Positions 55,906 through 64,000 of a stretch of 64,000 bases of DNA are shown here, piece after piece (position 1 is the stretch's first letter; each line of letters starts with the position of its first letter). Origin of the DNA: Margaritifera margaritifera. Taxonomy: Eukaryota; Mollusca; Bivalvia; Unionida; Margaritiferidae. Location of the stretch: NCBI GenBank assembly GCA_029931535.1, contig JAQPZY010001536.1:3516501-3580500 (forward strand). The letters run 5' to 3'. Below the pieces are notes generated by a model. That model was given only the letters and a program-made list of their open reading frames with translations. It made no database searches and was not told where the DNA came from. The translations under genes were made by a program, and so were the position numbers.

Positions 55906-58485
55906 TTATAGTTCTTGAAGCACAGCCGTGGAAATAGATGGATCCTCTATCTTTTCCTCCTCGCTATTCCAGTTTTCCTGCATTAGGCTAAGAGATGGGT
56001 CAATCTCTGCACATGTTTTGGATGGTCCAGGTTGCGGTCCTTCAGTCTCAGAGAAGTTTGGTGACCAGGTTTCATTAAAAGATCTATCTAACTCTTTGCA
56101 TATAATTGGCACGTCATTTTTACCAGCAGTTGATATGAGGATCTTACACCTCTCTCTTAGTTTTTCTTTCTCAACAGGGGTAAGTTCTAGGCATTTGGAA
56201 AATATATTATCAGTGATTTTGTGAAAATGAGTGTCTGGTCGATCAGAATTACAGAAAGAAATTGGAAAGCTTTCTTTCATCGTGCAACTACTATCACATT
56301 GTTGAGGCGAGACAAACTGCATTCTAAACATTTGCACTGACTTGCCAATATTCTTTCTGGGTGTTGAAACCTTTACTAGTATAACTATGATTGCCAATAC
56401 AATGATGATGAAGGCAACAGCTCCAATTATTGCCACAGATTTGAAAATTATTGGTTTTGCTGAAATTGTTTGTCTTGGCTGTGTTGGTTCGTGCTCCTTT
56501 GAGGAAGATGGACCTTGAATTTCCCAGGTCCTACATGCTTCCAGGTTATGTTGAACTATTCGATTGATCACCATTAGTAGACAGATTTGATATGGTCTCC
56601 CCGGGTTTAGTCCATGCATTATATAGGATCTCGTGTCTGCTTGTAAATGTATTCTGTTGCTAGTTCCGTTCTGCGAGTTCATGATGTCCAGCAGATAGCC
56701 AGACAAAAGATATTTGTCACTGACTGACCAGGTCAGCTGGAGAGAGGTCTGGGACGAGGTGGTAATGTTCATATCAAACCAAATGGGACAGTCCGACTGG
56801 AAATATTCGTCAGTACAAACTAGTGCACTTGGTAGCAGAGTTCTTAGATATCGACCTTTATGTACTGCTGGTGTGGTACACTTTAAATAAGTACTATTGA
56901 ATGACCTATTCTGTATCATCTCGTACAGCCATAGAACATGACAGTCACAGATCCAATCATTCATGTAAAGTTGTAGTGTCTGAAGTCGAGTGAAATTCTC
57001 CAATACACACTTGTATAGGGTCTTCAGCTTATTATTGTTGAGGTAAAGCTCTCTGAGGGAACCACTGAGACCATAAAGAGAATGTGGACTCAGCTTTTTG
57101 AGGTTGTTATCACTCAGATATATAATTTCGAGGTTGGAATGATTGCTGAACAAATAGGAAGGTATTTCCTCTAGTCCTACACAGTTCAGACCTAAAGTTT
57201 TAAGATTTGACAGGCTTCTAACCAGCTCATAAGTATCTGTCAAATTCAGTCGATTGTACCCCAAGTAGAGATAAGTAAGACTGACTCGGAGATGCCAGAA
57301 GGCTTCAGGTGGCAGATTTAATGGAGAGTGACCTGATGAATGTAACGAATGACAGGAGGGCACCTGATGTTGATTATAAAGATTCAGACTGGTGAGATTA
57401 GGAGTGGGAAGAAAAGAACCAACCTCTACCTCTACTATTTCATTCATGGAAATGTCCAGTGAGATCAAATTTCCGAGACCTTTGAATGTTGTGTTTTGGA
57501 TTTTACTCAGCTTGCATTGATTTAGAATTAGGATCCATAAGGTGGACATGTTGTAAAAGAATCCCTCAAATAGGTTTGTGAGAGGATTTTGGGAAAGGTT
57601 TAGGGTTTTGAGATTCATCCATTTTATAGTTGTCAACAGGGACAACGTTGACACAGACAAATTGTTTAGACATAGATCCAGATACTCTAATGTTTCATGG
57701 ATGCTAATAAAAGTAGCATGGTCAATAAACTGCAAATAGTTCTTTGACAAGTCAAGAGATTGCAGTTTTGTCAAACCTTTGAAAGAATTTTCATCCAAAT
57801 GAGAAATGCTTGTTTCGTAAATTGTTAAGTTTGTCAGTGTCTCTACGTTTTGAATGGCTGTAGACACAGTTTGTAGAGATGGTAGATTTTCAAGATGGAG
57901 AATTGTTAGGTTAGGCATGTTTACAAAAGTGTTATTGCCTAGAGAGGTTAGATTTACACAATTCTTCACTCTGATTTTCTTCAAACTGGTAAGCTCTTTC
58001 CATGGGTTATCCTCACTAACATCTGTCAGTCCAAAATTTTCCAAATGCAGCTCTTCCAATTTCAATAACCCTTTCAAAAAGGGAAGATTTAACACAGGGC
58101 TTCCATCACCTTCAATACACAACACTTTAAAATATTGTTCCACACCAGCAAATGCTTTGTTGTCAATGTGTGTGAGCCTGTTTGATCGCAGATCAATTTG
58201 CTCAACACTGATATTTTTGAAAGATTCAGAATAAAGTACGGAAATGTGATTTGGATTGTGATACTCATATCTTGGGTCTTCAAAGAAGTCTATAACATAT
58301 ACACTTGTATTTGAAGGGGCAAATTCTGGAATAGTCCTCAGTCCCTTATTTGTACAGTCGATCTCGAAGTTACTGATACAGTTGCAGAGTTGTGTTTGGC
58401 AGATGACTTGTGAGTTCAAGAACTCGATTCTTGTGGCCAATAGAAGAACATACACGAATACAAATTCTGTACCATGGGGTTTCAT
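55906..58485 (-). CDS. LRR / fibronectin III single-pass membrane protein (859 aa)
   Basis: Probable cell-surface adhesion or recognition protein; ligand unknown. It has a signal peptide (about 1-26) and an N-terminal cysteine cap (C29, C34, C36, C44). About 16 leucine-rich repeats span 90-508 (for example LQSLDLSKNYLQFI, LEIIYLSDNNLKKL). An LRRCT cap with WICDCHVLWLYE covers 509-558. A fibronectin III-like domain lies at 565-657, with ITTSSQTSLQLTW and LNPGRPYQICL. One transmembrane helix covers 683-704, followed by a 155-residue cytoplasmic tail without a TIR or kinase domain. Many NxS/T sites fit an extracellular location. The coding region is uninterrupted. A likely 5' UTR splice acceptor (ttttcag) lies 38 nt upstream of the ATG. 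The architecture resembles FLRT-type proteins but has more LRRs, and orthology is not claimed. Confidence 0.9.
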   Translation of the reverse strand: MKPHGTEFVFVYVLLLATRIEFLNSQVICQTQLCNCISNFEIDCTNKGLRTIPEFAPSNTSVYVIDFFEDPRYEYHNPNHISVLYSESFKNISVEQIDLRSNRLTHIDNKAFAGVEQYFKVLCIEGDGSPVLNLPFLKGLLKLEELHLENFGLTDVSEDNPWKELTSLKKIRVKNCVNLTSLGNNTFVNMPNLTILHLENLPSLQTVSTAIQNVETLTNLTIYETSISHLDENSFKGLTKLQSLDLSKNYLQFIDHATFISIHETLEYLDLCLNNLSVSTLSLLTTIKWMNLKTLNLSQNPLTNLFEGFFYNMSTLWILILNQCKLSKIQNTTFKGLGNLISLDISMNEIVEVEVGSFLPTPNLTSLNLYNQHQVPSCHSLHSSGHSPLNLPPEAFWHLRVSLTYLYLGYNRLNLTDTYELVRSLSNLKTLGLNCVGLEEIPSYLFSNHSNLEIIYLSDNNLKKLSPHSLYGLSGSLRELYLNNNKLKTLYKCVLENFTRLQTLQLYMNDWICDCHVLWLYEMIQNRSFNSTYLKCTTPAVHKGRYLRTLLPSALVCTDEYFQSDCPIWFDMNITTSSQTSLQLTWSVSDKYLLSGYLLDIMNSQNGTSNRIHLQADTRSYIMHGLNPGRPYQICLLMVINRIVQHNLEACRTWEIQGPSSSKEHEPTQPRQTISAKPIIFKSVAIIGAVAFIIIVLAIIVILVKVSTPRKNIGKSVQMFRMQFVSPQQCDSSCTMKESFPISFCNSDRPDTHFHKITDNIFSKCLELTPVEKEKLRERCKILISTAGKNDVPIICKELDRSFNETWSPNFSETEGPQPGPSKTCAEIDPSLSLMQENWNSEEEKIEDPSISTAVLQEL

Positions 58486-58540
58486 GCTTGTTTGTTTTTC
58501 TTCTTTTTATCACCAGTCTTTGTCTGAAAAGGTAACACAA
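58486..58540 (-). promoter_or_regulatory. Possible 5' UTR splice acceptor of the LRR gene
   Basis: On the minus strand the sequence tgttaccttttcag lies upstream of the ATG, leaving a 38-nt leader after its AG (plus-strand 58524-58525). This suggests an untranslated first exon further upstream, as in many animal genes with an intronless coding exon. No promoter could be assigned. Confidence 0.3.
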
Positions 58541-59563
58541 TAATGTTTTCAGAATTTATAAATCATAAAAAATGAGTCTTTATAAAATGTAACAGGCTAG
58601 CTATAAATGTTTAGCACTAAGTCACACAGTTCCAAACTGACTTCTTCCTTCTTATGGCGAATATAACGAGGGCATATTTTCATCTGATGCACTATTGATG
58701 CCTGACAATTGTTCCTATATTTAGGCCTTTCATATTTAACAAGAATGAGATCACAGAGATGCCATAATGTATCGGACATTTTTTTTTTAGGACAATGATA
58801 CACAAATTTAGAAAATAAAAGAAGATATGTTTGTTAAAGTATTAAAAACATTTGTTAGTTTTGATCCATTTGACGTGGCTGAACTGGTTGAGGTGACAAC
58901 TGATTTTACATAAAGAATACATATTCTGCTAGTATAATTACGTTTCTTTGTGTGAATACTTTGAGACAAATAAACTGGTTCTGTTTCCACATCACAAGTC
59001 TATTAGTAAATGTGACTTCATCTTTCTATAAATGACACGCTATCAATTATTCTTGCATGAATTTCATTTGATTAGAGCATTATGTTACATTCTCTATTTA
59101 CCTACTAATACTATTGAAACATTTCAATCGATTGCAATGACGTTGCTGGATAGTGCTTTTCTGCATTTCAAATCGTACCTTTTTGTAGATTACTTCACAA
59201 TATTTTAAACTTTGAATTGTGGTCCTATTTCCCTGATTATACTGTTTCCATATTTCTGGTACAAAATTGCTACATATTTCCTATATTTAGATTTACTTTG
59301 AGTGAAATGTTCTCACAGGCCTATTGGTATCACTTAATATTATGCAATCACTTGCACTAGACTTAAGCTGATAACCCTTCTATTGAATGTAGGTAATGAA
59401 ACAAGGAGATGGTAGTAAGCTTGATTGACATGTCGGAACTAGCAATTGATGTTCCGGTCCACGCGCGTACGAAGTTCTTGTGTACATATCATACAAAGTT
59501 TTGTGACCCATAAGTAATCTTCTCTAGGTGCATCTTTGGAAGACCAACTTTTGCTAAGGGATA
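58541..59563. other. Upstream region of the LRR gene
   Basis: AT-rich, with no clear promoter motif. Part of it (58964-59105) is duplicated at 63503-63632. An untranslated first exon may lie here but cannot be placed. Confidence 0.5.
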
Positions 59564-59819
59564 AGGGACCGACAATTTAATTCTCACCCGGGGGCGGGGG
59601 GGGGGGAGAGAGAGAGGCTGGGTCTTTCATTTTAACCATAATTGCTTTTTTTAAAGTTACGTTAAGATAAAAAAAAATGAATCAACTAAAATAATGGATA
59701 TAATAACTCTTTTTGTCTACAAATCAGAGCAAGAATATTTCTTTTTCATTTCTTTTTCAAGCTGATCGGGGGTCGGAAATGCAAAACCTCAAAATCCGCC
59801 CCATTTAATAGTCGGTCCC
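59564..59819. mobile_element. MITE with AGGGACCGAC ends and TA flanks
   Basis: Left AGGGACCGACAATTTAA and right, reversed, GGGACCGACTATTAAA, with TA immediately outside each end as in Tc1/mariner insertions. The interior has a G-rich tract and (GA)n. A truncated second copy lies near 63672. Confidence 0.55.
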
Positions 59820-59997
59820 TATTGGCTACTGTGTAGTAACTATTTACTATCTAAAAAACAAAACAAAGGAAAACAGCAACAACAACAACAACAAAAAAAA
59901 AGACCGAAGAAGTACAAAGGACAAAAAAAAGAAGACAATATCACTTATTCCAGCTCTAGTTGATCGTAGCATATATTGGTAATTTTCCTCAAAAGAT

Positions 59998-59999
<2 letters not shown>

Positions 60000-60069
<70 letters not shown>
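60000..60069. repeat. (AT)n microsatellite abutting the fold-back element
   Basis: Pure AT up to one base before the CAGGGCTCAGG end of the element. Confidence 0.97.
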
Positions 60070-62017
<1,948 letters not shown>

Positions 62018-63039
62018 ATTTCGGCAACGGCTAATCAATGAGTCTACCCGAGACCTCTGACAGTACTTATACCACAACCATTTCATTATGCATGCTAATT
62101 AATATTTATCATCAATTATGATCTCTTAATATTACATTTTGGTGGAAAATTACAATTATGCTCTTTTTTATTCTTTCTTAAACTTCAAAATTTTATTCAT
62201 GACTTCATGACACCAATGAATATGTCTGGCGAGTTGGATGACGTCATAATGTAAAAAGGTGGATGACGCTATAATGTGCTAACGGACGGACGGCGGACCT
62301 CAGACGACGGACAAAAGACCATCCCATGAGCTCTTCAGGTCTATGACCAGTAGAGCTAATAAAAACTGTAAATATTTCCTAATGAAAAATCTTTACAGCA
62401 AACGCAGCAAGATGTAATAAACTTGTCCAATTACCTTTTTGTTGCAATTAAATATTATCTTGTCTTCATACGCCATTTTCTTTCACAATGATCCATATTT
62501 TTTAAAGATACATACAATTTGCAATATCAAAGGTTTTCCTAAAGGTCATGGTAACGTAGGAACTGTGTCTCTATTTTTAACGAAAAGGGGTATATGATTT
62601 CAAATACTTTTCCCTCAAAATTGTACGGAGTTATGTTACTGATGTTTCTCCCATATACTATTATTTGTAAAGGTAACAGTTAAAAATATTTTTAATAATA
62701 AATGAAACACTTACATGAGATTGGATGCAAGACGCGTAACCTTATCAACGACATATACCGCTTAACAATGACCTATAGGTCTTTACCGCTGCACGAAACA
62801 CGGTCAGATGATCGGTCATTTGGAAAAAAAAGTCTAGATGGCAAAAACGGGATATATTTGCTTAAATTTAGCAAAACTAATAATATCTTTCAATTCTATA
62901 ATGGGTTGAAATAAAGCTAAACTGGTTTATTTGACAACTTTATGAAAGATGCGTAATTTTGTTGAGGTTGATACATTACTGTCCTCCACTTCTCAAATAC
63001 CTTTTGTCATCCTGTAGGGTAACGCGGTGACGTAATATA
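62018..63039. other. Intergenic DNA
   Basis: Two similar phrases GGATGACGTCATAATGT and GGATGACGCTATAATGT at 62237-62277, otherwise nothing recognised. Confidence 0.5.
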
Positions 63040-63330
63040 AGGGTTTCGGACTAATGAACCTTCGGACCAATGAGCTCCTTGTTGTCAAAAACCATCGGAC
63101 CAAAGAACCTTCGAACTTGGGACCGTTTTAACCTTTTCCTTCGAAGTTATCAACCCTCGGATCAATGAACTTTGGGAATATTGATCCCTATATTCTTCAA
63201 ACTTGCAAACGTTTAGAACAATGGAACTTTGGGCTAAAATGTTCGAAAAATAGAGCTCTTGTACAAAAATAATTCGGACTTACGAACCTTCGGAGAAATG
63301 ATCCTTCGGAACATCGAGAAGTTACCAATC
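63040..63330 (+). repeat. Degenerate array of GGACCAATGAACCTTC-like units
   Basis: Phrases such as CGGACTAATGAACCTTCGGA, ATCGGACCAAAGAACCTTCG and CTCGGATCAATGAACTTTGG recur every 20-50 bp for about 300 bp. Confidence 0.65.
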
Positions 63331-63502
63331 TCGGTCAGTCATGAAAATCCTAAATAGGTTAACTAAGGAAAAATTATAGTATATAATAACATGTATTTAC
63401 ACCACTCTTGAACACATACAAACATCATACGTGTATCTACTTTGTTACCACATTTACTCATGTAAAACAATAACAACTGCAAACAGCGTACACCGGAAAT
63501 AG

Positions 63503-63810
63503 AGCAAATAAAATGGTTCTGTTTCTACATCACAAGTCCAATTGTAAATGTGACTTCATCTGTCTGTACATGAGACGCTATCAATTATTATTGCATGAAT
63601 TTCATTTGATTAGAGCATTTATGTTACATTCTCTAACCCTAACCCGACTTTTGAAGATTAACCTTTGCTAAGGGATAAGGGACCAATAATTTAATTTTCA
63701 CGGGGGAGGGGATGGGGGGCTGGGGCTGGGTCTTTCTTTTGAACCAGATTTGTTTTTGTTTAAAATTACCTCAAGATAATTTTTTTATCAACTAAAAAAA
63801 TGGATATAAT
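63503..63810. repeat. Partial duplicate of 58964-59705 (upstream of the LRR gene)
   Basis: 63511-63632 matches 58973-59095 (TGGTTCTGTTTCxACATCAC..., ATTTCATTTGATTAGAGCAT), and 63650-63806 matches 59537-59700 (TTTGCTAAGGGATAAGGGAC). About 430 bp present in the first copy is absent in the second. The join contains CTAACCCTAACCC (63633-63645). Confidence 0.7.
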
Positions 63811-64000
63811 AGGGGTGAAACGATTCATCGATATATCGATACTTTTTCTATATCGAAACCGATATCGATACAAAAGGGGAAGAATCGTTACAAAACGACA
63901 CTTACTCTATGCAAGTTACTTTAATCTTCAGCAGTCGTGAATAATTATTAATTTGCCTTTTTATTCTTTAAATTGAGAATTCATCTGAGACAGCCGTAGC
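63808..64000. repeat. Possible transposon end, cut by the window edge
   Basis: ATAGGGGTGAAACGATTCAT then CGATATATCGATA resembles the terminus type 'AGGGGTGxAACGAT...ATCGATA' seen in animal DNA transposons. The other end would lie outside the window. Confidence 0.3.

Overview
The window is animal nuclear DNA. It is AT-rich, with genes split by GT-AG introns, long dinucleotide and tetranucleotide tracts, and many short non-autonomous transposons. Several interspersed repeats look like ones common in marine bivalve genomes: the GGTCAAGGTCAC units, the 'GCCCCGACTTTGTCGGGG' repeat, and SINE-like fragments with 'TTGGTTTTTAACGGCAC'. A bivalve mollusc is the best guess, but this is inference from recalled repeat types, not a database match.

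Layout. 1-26,980: intergenic DNA with no supportable host gene. It holds microsatellites, a large fold-back element (7441-8592), a broken LINE 3' end (8725-9160), two hAT-type MITEs with 8-bp target duplications (13280-13471, 20728-20913), a 400-bp (ACAT)n block, a mariner transposase pseudogene on the minus strand (about 21985-22770) and a 48-bp tandem repeat. 26,990-44,280: one complete beta-tubulin gene on the plus strand, with a TATA box, nine coding exons encoding 446 residues, an 8.3-kb first intron and downstream poly(A) signals. 44,280-55,600: intergenic DNA with repeats, including a relic ORF interrupted by a hAT MITE in the same frame and by one TGA (51502-52341). 55,906-58,485: an intronless coding region on the minus strand for an 859-residue type I membrane protein (signal peptide, about 16 LRRs, LRRCT, fibronectin III, one membrane span, 155-residue tail). 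58,490-64,000: repeats, including a second, inverted copy of the fold-back element and a partial duplication of sequence upstream of the LRR gene.

The two host genes show no sign of working together. Beta-tubulin is a core cytoskeletal gene whose C-terminal tail carries an EGEF motif of the kind linked to motile axonemes. The LRR/FN3 protein is probably a cell-surface adhesion or recognition protein of unknown ligand. I found no operon, CRISPR array, defence island or clearly new molecular system. The most noteworthy features are mobile elements: clustered palindromic MITEs of about 220 bp, a pair of fold-back elements more than 1 kb long, and the MITE that keeps an ORF in frame.
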